In this document: in pieces, positions 35,581 through 49,200 of the stretch
How positions within the stretch are numbered: the first letter of the stretch is position 1
Layout of the letters: every line of letters begins with the position of its first letter
DNA from: Siphonodentalium dalli
Taxonomy: Eukaryota > Mollusca > Scaphopoda > Gadilida > Siphonodentaliidae
Direction of reading: 5' to 3'
Assembly: GCA_032622095.1 (NCBI GenBank)
Contig: CP136061.1
Location: 218,830,373 to 218,894,372 of the forward strand
DNA length: 64,000 nt
Made by a program: the position numbers and the translations under genes
Notes under the pieces: model-generated
What the model saw: only the letters and a program-made list of their open reading frames with translations
Told to the model about the DNA's origin: nothing
Databases searched by the model: none

Positions 35581-37337
35581 TGTGTGGCATACATGATTAC
35601 AACCACTAAATCAATCTTAAAATTTGAGAGCAGAATCCAGGAAGTAACCCAAAACAAAGCATATATCATATATTGTGATGGAACGAGTCAGATGGACTCT
35701 TAGTTCCAGTGTTAAAAGAACATATAAAATCAGAATAGAGTATAATTTGTGAGTTTGTGTAAAGTTTCTTTCAAATTTTAAGTCTGCCTAATGAAAGTCA
35801 ATTGAGGAACATTTTTCACTGATTGCCTTAAATACAAGACAGTCAAAGACTGTGGGGTCGCTCACCAGACTGCAAAGACTGGGACTTTGGAGACCATAAC
35901 AGTTAGAACTTTTCATAATCACTTTAAAAAAGTAGATCTAAACAGGATATGTAGATAGAGAGGCTTCATGTACCAACTGTACGCTACTGATCACACCCCC
36001 TCCTCCAGCTCATGCCCCTTCCCGACCAGGCTCCAGACTCCCAAGTCTTAGATTGGCAACTGTCATCTCAAACTTTCTCTATTGTTGGAAATTTCCAATC
36101 TCACAAGCACCTTTTTATAAAACTATTTAGACATGTTTGAAGCCCAATTATCCATGGACCCAAAAACAGCATATATGTATGTCAGATTAATCAGTCAAGT
36201 AGTTCCAAGGTAGATGTTTAATGAATTTTGTATTTTAATGATTTTATTAGACACAAAAGTGTTAAGTCCCCATAGCCCCGTCATTTCTTAACAGGTTGCC
36301 TTATGTTAACAAATCTGAATCTCAGTCACTAAAGGATCCTCCATACTATATGTAAGCTAAATAGTCCAACCTCTCTTGAGAAGACATTTTAAGTATTACT
36401 ATAGAGGCATACAGTTATGTCTCGGGTCCCACCCTATATCTGATGGTAGATGAGAAGAAGTCGTTTTCAAGAATTACCATGGAGGGCAAGAGTTATGGCC
36501 CTGGCTTCACAGCCATTTGAAAGAGTGACCTCATTTGAACAAATCTGAATATGAATCACCTAGGGAAAATCCACACCAAATATGAACCCATTCAGTCTTA
36601 TGATCTAGAGAAGATGTTCACAGAATTGTTGACAGATTGATGGATGGACAGAAAGATGAACAGGTGACAGATGAGAAGTGATGACTATAGCTTCGTCTCA
36701 GGTGAGCTCAAAAATTACATTTCATTGAACAAATCTGTAAATCACCTCCCCAACAATGTGGGGACATCCCTGCAAGAATATGACATTATCTTCTTATACC
36801 AGTAGCGTACAGCATAGATACAGGTAGTGTGGGTGGGGGTCTCTGCCCCTATTTGAACAAACATGAATCCCCATCTCTGATATCTATTCATCTTATAATT
36901 ATAAACATTCGCTTTTAAGAGTTGAAGTTAATTGATTTTCCAAAAAGGCCCCCATTGGAACAGATCTAAACATGCCACCCAAGGACCCTGCATACACAAA
37001 TATAAGCTAAATAGACTTGATGGTTCTTGAGTAGTAATAGTTGTTAGAATTACTATGGAGGGAAAACGTTATGGCCCTGGCACCCCTTCTATTTGACCTG
37101 GTGAACTTATTTGAACAAATCTGAATGTGAGTCACATACAGGTAGGGAATTCATATGGATCTCGAGAAGAAAACAATTGTTGATGGATGGATGGACAGAA
37201 CAATGGATGGAAGGACACTCCGACAGACCAACAGATTTAATCCAATATACCCCCACACTTTTTTGTCCATAATAAGGTATAATGAGGTCACATAGCTAAG
37301 TGGTTAAGAAAATAATATTGGAACAGCCAAGCGTGAA
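35581..37337. repeat. Diverged repeats, TTTGAACAAATCTGAA type
   Basis: The words ATTTGAACAAATCTGAA, AGTCACC, CACACCAAATATGAACCCA and AGAATTACTATGGAGGG recur every 150-200 bases, often ending in a GATGGATGGACAGA run. They continue at 38040-38400. No coding signal. Confidence 0.65.
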
Positions 37338-37713
37338 TTTAGTGTGTCTGAGGTCCCAAAAGGGTGAATGTAGTGATGCTATTCTGTAAGGTAGGCTAGC
37401 ATCACCAAATTCACCATCTGGGAACCCAATTTTACTTAGTCCTCAACTGCTATGGGAGACCTAGGGACATACAGAAGTTCTCCAGCTGAAGTTGGTGACA
37501 TTACTGACATATGACATCATGCGCACCCATTTAACACCTCAATTATGCATTTTAAAATCTGAACAGAAGGGAAAAGAGCTGCTAAAAATGTCAATTTGAG
37601 ACTCTAGATACTTCCCAGAAGATGAAGCCTAAGCAGAATGAGGTCCTCATAGGATGTATTTGGCGATGCTAGCCTCTGGGAACCTCATTCTACAAATGCC
37701 AGACACACTTAAA
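37338..37713. mobile_element. MITE family G, copy 1
   Basis: TTTAGTGTGTCTGAGGTCCC at the left and CAGACACACTTAAA at the right are inverted. Inner blocks GCTAGCATCACCAAATTCACC and its near complement complete the arms. A second copy lies at 42431-42793 and a fragment at 47371-47480. Confidence 0.78.
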
Positions 37714-39473
37714 GCTATGAGAAAATGAATTTAATCTGATATTAATGACCATTGTATTGCAAACAATGATGGTGCTACTGACAACTTCAGAAAAAAAATG
37801 TACAACACCATTAATCTCATTTAAATCATGAATGACATGAATACACTCCCTGGGGACTCTGCATATAGCTACAGAAGTTCTCTTATCTATCTATCTGGCC
37901 CTGATTATAAACAACATGTGTCATGTCTGTCAGTTCAGAGCAGAGTTGGCTTGTAATGGGAATGCACAGATACTAGTATTTTTTTTTTTTTTGGTTAAAT
38001 TGAGCAATAAGTTAAATCTAAAAAAAAAAATATTTCTTCAAATTTATGTCCATAGCCCCACCCACATTTGACCCAGTGACCTCATTTGAACAAATCTGAA
38101 CCACAGTCACCCAAGGTACCCTCATACCAAATATGAACCCAATCGGCCCGACAACTTCAGAAAAGAAGTCGTTTTAAGAATTACTATGTGGAAAAATAGT
38201 TATGGTCCTGACATCAAAACTATTTGACTCGGTGACCTCATTTGAACAAATCTGAATAAGAGTCACCAAGGGAACATCCACACCAAATATAAACCCAATC
38301 GGTCTGATGGTTTCAGAGGAGAAGATGTTTAAAGAATTGTTGATGGACGGACAGATGGATGGACGGACGAGGAGTGATGTCTCAGGTGAGCTAAAAAAAC
38401 AGTCACTGTATAGCCGATAGAGGTCTGGTAAAACAAAATAGTTTGGAGAATCACAAGTTAATGGTGCATTTTCACCACATTTTTGTGTTGGGTATCCAAC
38501 TTGATCTTTGTGAGATTTTGAGCACACAATTTTTAGAGAAGTTGCCTCGCATCCCATCACATGAAGCATGGATCATAATCTTCAAAGTCGACATTTATGT
38601 TTAATTTGTTACTTTGCTTGGTAAAATAACGTTAAGATGGAGTGATTCCCAAAATTGGGTACCCAAAATACCAAATTGTGGAGACAATGACTAAGGGGCA
38701 TTAATATGTTATGACTATTGCCTTTTACATATAGAATAGGTAACAAGGATGTCATACTTTGCACTGATATTAAAGATGTATCTAGGGTTCCAGACCTGCT
38801 TTCTCTTTGTTTTAATCATCAAAATTAGTAATAAAATAAATGTTTCAGAGCAAGGAGTGCCAAGGACAGCTCTAGATTTTCTAGATCGTCTACAGGTGCA
38901 CTTTTTATTAGACCGCTGATTACAAAATTTAATGCGGCACCTACAAAACACTCTCAAATTTATCAAATAATATTAGAAACAAAACACGTCTTTTCAACGC
39001 TATATTGACAAATATTTTTAGATACCTTTACCAAATTAAGTATACATTATTTTGGGGTTCTAACTTCGAACAAAACATGTTCATTTAATGTACAACTTCT
39101 CGTTCCAAACACATATTGAAATTTCTTTTTTTTTGTAAAAACAGAAGATAGTGCATTTCTTCCGGGCCACAATTGCATTAACAACATTATTTTTATAAAA
39201 CCTGATTTCAGACAACAAACAGCATTTTCGTGAATAAAATACAGATAGAACAGAATATTGTGTATATATTATTTGTCTATAATGGCATAATAAAGTGATT
39301 TATTTTTGATGAAGCCTCGCATAATTAGAGGTGAAATCTGTTAGTTGAAATTTGCCTTGATTAAGGGTGCTAACAAGATAGAGTTCTTCCTCTTTGTACA
39401 CTCCAAACATTTCCACGAGATCGCCTGAAGTTTGTTCTAAAAATAACCCATAAAACTGTCCCAAAAGGTTGTA
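37714..39473. other. Intergenic DNA with repeat monomers
   Basis: Two more TTTGAACAAATCTGAA monomers lie at about 38040-38380. The 131-aa minus frame at 38174-38569 reads through them and is not a gene. Nothing else is seen. Confidence 0.45.
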
Positions 39474-39684
39474 CAGTAATGCCCTAAATAATCGACTCCT
39501 TAACAACAACAGAATTATGGGTAACTTTTCAGGATTTAGTCGGAAATATGGCTTGTTGCCATTCATCGGAAAGCTTCTCAATGAGAGCTTTTGGATGAAT
39601 GGCAACAAGCCATATTTCCGACTAAATCCTGAAAAATTACCCATAATTCTGCTGTTGTTGAGTCGATTATTTAGGGCATTACTG
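39474..39684. mobile_element. Hairpin MITE family E, copy 1
   Basis: A 211-bp near-perfect palindrome begins CAGTAATGCCCTAAATAATC and ends with its complement. It is flanked by TA (39472-39473 and 39685-39686). The arms are about 95 bases with a loop around AATGAGAGC. Open frames on both strands with GNFSGFSRKYGLLPFI peptides are by-products. Confidence 0.93.
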
Positions 39685-41280
39685 TATGTTATTATCCCAT
39701 ATTAATTGTTAGAAGCGTTTCCGGAGACTCATATTTATTATTTTATAGTAATTATACCCCGGAATCTATATAAACCTGCTAGGAGGAGCTGCACTATCTT
39801 AACCTGGAACCATGAATACATCTTTTTGTGATAACTCATCCATAAGAAGCGATGTAAGGAGAGGTATGTATAAGAAGATCAGGTAAAATTGTCATTTATT
39901 AATAAAATATAAAAATACCAACTAAACTCATAACAATGTTATTGTAAGTACTATCCTTGATAAAGGAATGTGTCAACAAATAGAATCTTATTAATTTGGA
40001 ACATTTGAATATATGTAATTTTTTTTTACATTGTAAAAATCTAACTATTCAATCAATAACAGCTGTTGATAAAGAAAGACTTCCAAGGTTGAGAAAGTAA
40101 AATAATGTTATTTTCTAACTAAAACGGCTGGCATATGGTGAACATATGAGATAGGTCCATTTTGGTTATTATTAATCGTTGGAGCTCATTCGAAATAGGC
40201 TTATAAGGCTACCATTGAGGGTCAGTAGTTGTCTGACTAACATGAAGGATGTTATGTTTACATAATTTGTGATTTCTCTGAACAAGTCACACTTGGAGAA
40301 GCTTCATTTCGATTGATTTATGATATTTTGAGAAATTCCAATTATTTTCTTTTAGTATGTGATTAAGCATAGCATAGATGGATTGAATTATGATACAGGT
40401 ATCGTATGTGCCAAATCGAGTCACTAGTTGTACAATGAAATAAAACTGGCAAGGTCAATTTAATTTTTTTGGAGCAGATATTGAAGATTTATAATTCACA
40501 ACAATATAAATGCAAAGACTATCATCTTGTCATACAACCAATTAAAATAGAATCATGACCATATAAAATCCATTTCAAACAAGCTTTTGATTGATGTATA
40601 TGCTAGTTTCACTCATTTTTAGACAGTCACACAGAGAAAATGATGTCTTAGAAATAGGAATATCATGTTCAAAAGTGTCATTCTGTGAGCATTTTCAATT
40701 TACAGACTAAAAAATCAGTTACTGAAAAGAGCATACAATGTCATCATGAGTAAATTTAACACACTTTCTTACTTGATTCCTTGGTGATAAGATAATATAA
40801 ATTTTGATTCATCAATCCTTAAACCTTATCACTAGCAACTGTTTTTAAGGTTTGATGATTCAAAATTGTTCTCTAATAAAGCTAAAGCCTGTCGTTAAAC
40901 TGGTGAAAATACGGTTCGGAGTGACATCTATCGGATGCGTGAGGAATATATAGGAGAGAATAAAATAGACACTGGGCCCTGATTGGTCAATAGCCTTGTG
41001 TGCTTTTTACTTTAAAAAATCATCACACCTCTTCCCTATGATTTCCCATAGGTAAATAAATTATTTTTTAGTGCAGTTCTGACACTAGTTACGAAAACAC
41101 AAGATTTAAAGGCGAATTCCCGACTAGACGGATATGAATATTTTGCATAAAAAGTTTCCACAAATGTCAATCTTTCAGATTTAAAGAAAACTTTGGACTT
41201 AGGATTTATATAGTAAACATGGTTAGGATGGAACACAAATATAAAATAAACATAGGATAACGTCATTTGCCCCTCATTTG
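39685..41280. other. AT-rich intergenic DNA
   Basis: A stem (GATTCATCAATCCTTAAACC and a looser complement) lies at about 40806-40864. No gene is seen. Confidence 0.4.
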
Positions 41281-42430
41281 AAAGCAGCCATGATGGCAAA
41301 CCTCCATACCAAATTACATCAGGTCCAATAATCCATGGCTGAGTTATCTGTGCGTATGGACAAAACTTAAGAGTTCCAGATAAACAAAGAAGGATAACTC
41401 TAAAATGGAAAATGTGAAAATGTCATTTGCCTCTCATTCAAAAGCAGTCATAATGATGAACCGCTGTACCAAATTACATTGAGGTTAAATAATCCATGGA
41501 TGAGATATCTGCGTGGAAAAAAAACCTAAGATTTTCAGATAAACAAAGAAGGATAACTCTAGAATGGAACGAAAGTTTCAATATCACTCTAGCTCAAAAA
41601 GTAAAGTCCAAGATGGCTGCTGGTGGCCATGTTTTCATAAAAATTCGATAGCTCCCATCTAGAGGTGATCCTAAACATGCCTTTAAATTTTCAAATTAAT
41701 TCTCCAATAAATGCGGGCTGCAGAGTGTGCCAATTGATTCAAATTTTGAAATCCAAGATGGCTGCTGGTGGCCATGATTATTAACTAATTTCGAGAGAAA
41801 AAAATTGCTCCCATCTAGAGATCACTCTGAAGATCCATATGAAGTTTGGTGATGATCGGATGAAGGAGGTGACCTGTAGCCAAAGAATTTAGTTATCCAA
41901 AGAGTAAAATCCAAGATGGCCATGTCTTTTAACAAAATTCAGAAAAAAATTATGACACCCATCTAGAGGTCACCCTGATGATCCATAACGAAGATGGGTG
42001 ATGATTGGATGAGGGATGTGGTCTGTAGGGTATGTCAAAGGATTTAGTCAAGCAAAGAGTAAAATTCAAGGTGGCTGCCGGTGGCCATGTTTTTTGGCTG
42101 AATGACCCTAAAATGACTCGTTCCTATATCTACATGTCAATGTTAACATTCAGGACAAATTATATTGTCATCAAACCAACGGTAGGAACTATAGCCCAGT
42201 CTAATAATAGATTTACAATGTTTAATACTGAAAACAAACCAAGATGACCTATGACGACCATGTTTTTATTGCCAAATGACCCCCAAAATTACTCATTCCC
42301 ATCTCCATGTCAAAAGGCATGACAAATTTCTTAATCATCAGACCAACGGAGCAGCATGTAGCACGTGCTAATAGATTTATATTGTTTGATATTAACTACA
42401 ATTTGCTTATTGTTCAAGTCCAAGTCTGAA
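41281..42430 (+). repeat. Diverged satellite monomers, AAGATGGCTGCTGGTGGCC type
   Basis: AACAAAGAAGGATAACTCTA at about 41385 and 41541, then AAGATGGCTGC or variants at about 41610, 41755, 41915 and 42067. They share ATAGCTCCCATCTAGAGGT, GATGATCGGATGAGGG and GTCTGTAGGGTRTG. Related blocks lie at 22690, 43020 and 53390. Confidence 0.7.
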
Positions 42431-42793
42431 TTTAGTGTGTCTGACATTTGCAGAATAGCGGGCTAGCATCACCAAATTAATCCTCTGGGGACCTCATTCT
42501 GCTTAGGGCTCAACTGATATGAGAAACCTAGGATCAGATTGAAGCTCCCCAGTTGAAGTTAGTGATGTTCACCCATTAATCGCCTCGATTATGCATTTTA
42601 TCTTATGCAAATAAGGGGATATAGCAACTGACAAGGGAAAAAGTAACTAAAACAATGTTAATTTGAGACTCTAGATATGTCCCAGAAAATATGTCTAAGC
42701 CTAAGCAGAATGAGGTCCCCAGAGGGTGAATTTGGTGATGGTAGCCCGCTCTGGGGACCTCGATCATTCTGCAAATGTTAAGACACAATCAAT
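42431..42793. mobile_element. MITE family G, copy 2
   Basis: TTTAGTGTGTCTGACATTTG at the left and CAAATGTTAAGACACAATC at the right are inverted. CTCTGGGGACCTCATTCTGC and CAGAATGAGGTCCCCAGAGG form the inner arms. Confidence 0.78.
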
Positions 42794-43389
42794 TCAGGCT
42801 TGTTCAAGTCTGAGATTCACCTGAAAACATTCACCTGTCAAAATATTGTGAGAAGTGAGCATGTTGAGTCATGTCTGGAGGTAAACAGAAAGAACACAGA
42901 TGAATCATCAATAACAAAAATGAAAATGTCAATAACACTGTAGCTCAACTTCAGAGGGGATAATGTGATACATTACAGTCAATGCAGCGACAAGGAATGC
43001 GGAAAGTTTAAATGTTTAAAGTATTTAATGATGCAAGGATGCCTGAATTCAAGATGGCTGCCAGTGGCCATATGTTTTAATGAAATTTAGAAAAATGTGA
43101 AGCTCCAATATGGTGGTCACCACCGAAGATCAATATTAAGTATTTAGTGACAATCGGATGAGGGATGTGGCCTCTAGGGTATGGCAAAGGATTTATTCAT
43201 GCTAAGAATAAAATCCAAGATGGCCGCTGGTGTTTTTCAACCTGATATGGAAAACCAAGAAGACGATTGGATGAGGGATGTGGTCTGTAGGGTGTGCCAA
43301 TGGATTTTGTCATGCAAAGAGTAAAATATTTTCATCCAAAATCATTCAAATTTGATAGCTCCCATCTAGAGGAGATTCCAACCATATAT
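42794..43389 (+). repeat. Satellite monomers, AAGATGGCCGCTGG type
   Basis: Continuation of the family at 41281-42430, with copies near 43050 and 43215 and GATGAGGGATGTGGTCTGTA near 43270. Confidence 0.65.
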
Positions 43390-44327
43390 ATTTGTGAGCT
43401 CTTTTGTTCTGTCAATAAGAATATATCCCCCAGGCGCTAAGTTGCCCCATTGTCCCAGATATTCGATACGTTTACAGTTACAAACAGAACATTTGCTACA
43501 GCTTCAAGAAAACATACTACTGAACAAACTTTCTAATGCATTTATTGGCCAAACTATGAAAGAATTTATTGGACTAACAGCATATGGTAATACTATAGCC
43601 CGCATCTAACACTCCATAAAATTCGCTATGAAACATCTTAATTTCACTTTGCAAACTCTCAAGATATTGTTTCTACACAATGTATATTGTACTGTACTGA
43701 TGACATAATCTTACAACACAATACATCTTATGACCAGTTGCGCTAATATTTTCAACATAGAATGATATTCTCATGAATAACAACTCTTGAAATATATATG
43801 CTTGACATTTTCACTCATTGTCAATGCTCTCAACACAACAAACTGATTAAAAAGCACCACAACAATCTGGACAGAATTAAATTATCAATTATGACAAAGA
43901 TGAGATCTTGATTATGTATGAAAATTGACAAATAAGTGTCGAGAAACAAATGTTGATGGGATAGTTTCTCACACATCAAGAAGATCATGATATTCAGCAG
44001 TGTCGACAAAGATATACTTTTCGCGCTCATAAACTGATTTGCCATAAGAATAACTAGGCTAGAAAAGCAAGTAATTATTATGTTCATGATGGTTTCTTGT
44101 CAATCGGGTCACATCTCAGCTCGGAATGAATTTCCACCACTCAAACAGGGGGTAAAGAATCATGCCCTTACTGAAGAAAAATTAACAAGCTGAGGAATGA
44201 ATTTTAACATCAGCATCAATTGAATTAAAAAAATTTCAAGCAAGCAATGAATGAAATTTTGAAAACTTGTACTATAAATAAAGGTTACACATCAGATATT
44301 CAATCATTGTCTACGCTCACATTTTTA
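43390..44327. other. AT-rich intergenic DNA
   Basis: Open frames at 43394-43609 (+) and 43830-44087 (-) have no splice context or recognisable domain. The latter is hydrophobic because the DNA is AT-rich. Confidence 0.35.
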
Positions 44328-44760
44328 AAGGTACTCAATCCGATGAGAGGGTCCCCATATCATCAAGATACAACAACAAAATTTTTTTTTAGTTATCAGA
44401 ATCGATTAATTGCAACATAATAATGCTAACCACTGTCAACTATAACAGTATCAAATTTCCCAAAACGTGTTATTTATCAACATTCTGTTCAACAAAATAT
44501 GGTCATATTATCACTTGAGTATTCACGAAATTTGACCGTATTACCACTTGCTTTTAGATTTATCCATCTTCATCTGCAATTTTGACCGAGACCATCCCAT
44601 TGACAGTGTGTTTCTGGGCCACAAATAATTGAAATAATAAACATCGATATCTGATCACTCTAAGCTTTGATGGGTGTGTTCCTTGGTTCAAATCAAATAT
44701 TTTTTTTCCCCCGAAGTCAAAGAAATAGTAATAGGATCGTTAAATTGGATTGAGTACCTT
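44328..44760. mobile_element. MITE family B, complete copy
   Basis: Ends AAGGTACTCAATCCGAT and TTGGATTGAGTACCTT, flanked by TA (44326-44327 and 44761-44762). Confidence 0.88.
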
Positions 44761-45488
44761 TAACTGAGCAAAAAGCACCAAATTAATCAGGATAAATATC
44801 CTAATTATTGAGCACAGAGTTGAGATCTTGTTTATATATGGTATTTTGATACATGTTGTCAAGCAATAAAATATCTAAGTAACCCTTTCTATACTAAATT
44901 GATTCTCACACTCAGTCAATAAGTGTACATCGGAATGTTCTATTATTGATTTGAAAGGATGTACAGGTACACCAAGCAGATGTCAGATAAACAAAAGTAC
45001 AGAAGTAGCCCTATTTATTGAGGGAAATGTTTAGATAATAAGTTCAACAGGCAACCTATGGTCATTTGTTAACTTATTATCTGAACATTTCCTATGGGAT
45101 AACTATTTGTCAATGATGCTTTAGCTTAGAAAGGGTTATACAGTATACATACATGACTGCTGTTTGACAAAATGGGGATGGGCCTGCTATCACCCAGATG
45201 GGATGATGTAGTCTATATACTAAATTAGTCCAGTGGATTAACAAAAAACTTGAGACTGACTCGACTAAAGCATAAAACTTGGTACATAATGTTCTTTGAA
45301 CAAAATATGTTTTTTGGTGGGAATGCCCCAAACTACCCAATATGGGTAAGTAGTAAATCTGGTTTCCATGGCAATGGCATATATATATCATCAAAGTTTC
45401 ATGCTTTAATCCAGTCAGTCTGTCACACTTTTAGCAAAATTCTGTCCCTAAGTCACCGGGCTATATAGATATGTATAACAGATGTCAC
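44761..45488. other. Intergenic DNA with a small stem
   Basis: GGAAATGTTTAGATAATAAG (45023-45042) pairs with the stretch ending CTGAACATTTCC (45071-45092). No gene is seen. Confidence 0.5.
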
Positions 45489-45494
45489 TTTATT
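45489..45494 (-). terminator. Candidate poly(A) signal of BCL2L13
   Basis: AATAAA on the minus strand about 430 bases after the BCL2L13 stop codon, a plausible 3'UTR length. Confidence 0.35.
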
Positions 45495-45924
45495 ATTGTA
45501 CCTGCGAGCTGCCTGCAATTGTACATACATATTTTTATAATTTGCATAAAACGTCATTTAAAAAAATAAATCCCCCCTCCTGCATTTAATTTTTCCACTC
45601 AAATATTAGTAAACCAGGCTATACTGGTGGTGCAGCCCAACTAGGAATATCTGTAACTCAGATCTTGAAATATGATTTAGTATGCAATATTTCTGAAGGA
45701 TTATATTTCTATGACTTGCTTCAATATCAGGTAGCACTGCATAGAGAGTTGACCCAACTTTTCCATGGAATCTAATTTTCCATTGACAACCTATTTTTTA
45801 TCACAATTAGCTGACCTGGATCAACTACTCACATATTCATATAATTAATATTCCAGATATGATAATATATTGCAAATAATTATGCTTGTATGGCTGAAAT
45901 ATGTTTGTATGGCTGTAAGTGAAA

Positions 45925-46293
45925 TCACCCCTTTTTTCTTGTTAATAAGTACATGGTGACTGCCAGAATTACTGAGACGGATGCAGCCACGAAAGCTGTG
46001 GGGTTGTTTTGGAAGACCTCTCCACACTTTTCTATGAATGATGAGGACTCATAGAAAACGTCGTCATGTTTCTCTTCTGATGGTGTCCGAGAAAGCAATG
46101 TGTCCATCTGACTCGTACTTATGACAGTCTCTCCTGTACTGCAGGTATTCACACTCGAATAACCAGAAGGGTTCAAGTGAGTTTCTGTGTGGTCGATGTG
46201 GGGAGAAATAAAACTTGGTCTACCATTGTGATGTCCATTCACCTCGGGAGTTGTCAGTGGAGAACTGCTGGGGTCCGAACTTGAGAGAGCAGA
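45925..46293 (-). CDS. BCL2L13: BCL2L13 last coding exon (linker and membrane anchor)
   Basis: 369 bases with stop, phase 0 in. It starts after CTCTATTTTCAG with SALSSSDPSSSPLTTPEV and ends with the anchor AFVAASVSVILAVTMYLL and TRKKG. The linker has an S-G-Y-S-S-V stretch that fits the loose LIR pattern (aromatic-x-x-aliphatic) used by mammalian BCL2L13 to bind LC3; this is suggestive only. Confidence 0.88.
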   Translation of the reverse strand, partial: SALSSSDPSSSPLTTPEVNGHHNGRPSFISPHIDHTETHLNPSGYSSVNTCSTGETVISTSQMDTLLSRTPSEEKHDDVFYESSSFIEKCGEVFQNNPTAFVAASVSVILAVTMYLLTRKKG

Positions 46294-49200
46294 CTGAAAA
46301 TAGAGACGGATAAAGTTTTCAACTACATGGCCTTCATCAGCTTGCTACGAAAGTGGGTAATCTCATGTCGTGGCAATGTGTATATACTACTAACCAGCCT
46401 TGTGTCATGATATATCTGCTGCAAGATCAGCCACAAGCTGGGCAGAGTTATCGACCAGATCACTGATGCCTTTATTTCCTCTCTCCACAAGCTTCCATGC
46501 ATAAAGCTGATGAAGGCCATGTGCCCGAAAATTTCTCACAAAGAGAGCTTGTTATTTCACCATACCAAAGGTCCCTCTGGTTCACTTTAACCACAGAAAT
46601 AAACCAAATTCTGGCAAAACTCATTTGGCAAAACATTGACCTGTGTCTTCTCAAATGTGAACCATATACCACACATCAAGAAATTCTGTTGATTTTGGTC
46701 AAGCTATCATCCAGACAACCCAAAAATGGTGAATTCTATGTCTAAAAGGGGAATGGTGGTATAACTGCATAAAAAAATAACCAAACTGACCATTTCTGAA
46801 CTTGACCTGCATCTTCTCAAATTGAACCATATACCAAATATCTAGAAATTCTGTTGAATAATGCTCAAATTCTGTTGAATATTCCATGCTTCCATATTTT
46901 GTGCGGACACTACTGGTAGTAAACTGTGACAAATTTTGGAAATATGGAAGTTCAAGTCTGATGGGGGTGTTGGTAAGAAAAACTTGTTTTGATGAGTATG
47001 TGGGAAAACTTAGTCTTGTGTCAAGTCCCGAATGTGTTTCTAACATGCATTGCAACACAGGATGGCAGCCTCATTTTGATATTTTTATAACTACTGCCTT
47101 AGCTTGCTACAAAAGTGGGTAATCTCATATAGTGGCAATGTGTATATACTACTAACCCAGCCTCCTTGTGTCATGATGTAATCTGCTGCAAGATCAGCCA
47201 CGAGCTGGGCAGAGTTATCAACCAGATCACCGATGCCTTTATTTCCTCTCTCCACAAGCTTCCATGCAACCTTTTGACTGAATACTAACAATAGTGCAAC
47301 CTACAACATAATAATCAGTCTATAGATGCTGACAATGACAAATTGCTCACCCAAGTGGGCAAGCCTGCAAATAGTGTGTCTGCCATTTGCAGAATCAGGT
47401 CCCCAAAGAGTGAATTTAGTGACGATATCCCACACAGTGGGCTAGCATCACCAAATTCCCCCTCTGGGAACCTCATTCTCATAGGTGACGAACAGTGAGT
47501 CAGAGGTGAACTGAGCTATCACAAAGTTTAGGGATTTCCTGCTTGGCTAAGGCTAATTAAATACACTAAATGGTCTCCTTAGAAAAATTACATTTTTTTT
47601 ATATTCAGGAACCCTTATTGCTGATACCAAAAATAAGATTATTTCCTATATAAGTTAATATGTCTCTACGACGGCGAGTTAACCCTTTCATGACAGGAGC
47701 TGCGCTGGTGTCCCATAGGGAGCCTCTCATATATAAGAGAATGCATTGACTTACAAGGTCAAGGTAATGTTGTTAGGCCAATGTATTCTCTTATATATGT
47801 GAGGCTCCCTATGGGAGACTCGTGTATATGAGAGAATGCATTGGCACAGCTTTTCGCAAAATTTCAGGAAGCTCCAGTCAATGAAGGCTCAACTGCCAAC
47901 TTAATATGGGCTTGTGAAATACTCTCTCAGATTTAGATACAAATGATGCTCAAGCCATTCATATTTGGACAAATTTCCTTAGCAGGACCTGTCAGTCCTG
48001 ATTTAATTTTAACCACCACCCCATATGACAATTCATCAACCGGAAACCATTCAAAGGCAATTGTTAGTAGTCCAGATAATTGAAAAAACGTACATTATTT
48101 AGAGTAATGCTCTAAATAATCGACTCCTTAACCACAGCAGAATTATGGGTAATTTTTCAGGATTTAGTCGGAAATATGTGAGAGCTTTCCGATGAATGGC
48201 AACAAGCCATATATCCGACTAAATCCTGAAAAATTACCCATAATTCTGCTGTGGTTAAGGAGTCGATTATTTAGAGCATTACTGTATATTGATGGGAAAC
48301 AATACAAAATGCATGTGCTGTATACCTGGTGCCATTCAGAGACGTGTGGCCTATGGCCCTCAAATATAGTTGATACTGCATTCATGAGAGCCTTATAGGT
48401 AACTTCTGGAACACTTTCAGTGAATAGTTCAGTGATGGCTCTATCTAGTTGTGATTGATAGCGTTCTCGAACCTGGTCGCCTATGTAGGCTATCTTCCTG
48501 GCAATCTCGGATTCTGGTGTGAGGGGTGTGGTCAGAGCGATCTCATCTGGACTCAGTCTGTTGTTTTTTATTGCTGTTAACAAAAGATATGAAGAGATAC
48601 AATATTGATTTTTTCCCCTGAAATACACTGAAACTTCAGCATGCAAGTGTGATGAAGTAAACATTCAAGACAACTTGCACAACTACATATATCCTCAATG
48701 GCATGAGTCGTTGTTGTTTGAAAAATGACATCCGAGACACAAATAATGTCACAGCCTCATATTTGCTGATATAATTTGTATTATCCAAGCATCTGGTCAT
48801 GCCTATGACACATTGTTTAAGAATTGCACATATTCCATCCCACTTCTTATATACAACATACCCAAATTTTATTAATAGTCTATGTATGACAATAATAAAA
48901 TATCCAAGACAATTTTGAGAAAATTTTATAATAAAATGCTTATCAGTATGAAATATATGATCTAGATACTCAGGCAACTATAAATCTGTAAATTCTGTCT
49001 GCCTTTATTAAAAAACTAAACTGGTACTATGCACAAATGCAAGAGTATTAAATCTGCCCTATTTATAGCGTAAGTGATTTTCTTCTAAACTGTTTTAAGC
49101 TTTAGGATATTAAAATATCTAAGATATTGGTCCAAGATGCCATTACAGAGATTCAATAAACGCCATTTTCACAAAATGAATACCAGTGCAGTTTAGTCAA

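Noticed and set aside
39300-39705. Frames of 114 and 78 codons with GNFSGFSRKYGLLPFI peptides, also seen at 48164-48664
   Set aside because: The shared peptide is the hairpin MITE E translated, not a protein family.
46326-46521. MITE carrying the exon copy
   Set aside because: The 18-bp inverted repeat has no TA or other target duplication and no second copy in the window, so a repair-type origin is preferred.
46472-46672. Independent minus-strand gene or alternative BCL2L13 exon at the duplicated exon
   Set aside because: The copy has a 1-base and a 3-base deletion, hits TGA, and lacks an acceptor, so it is annotated as a pseudoexon.
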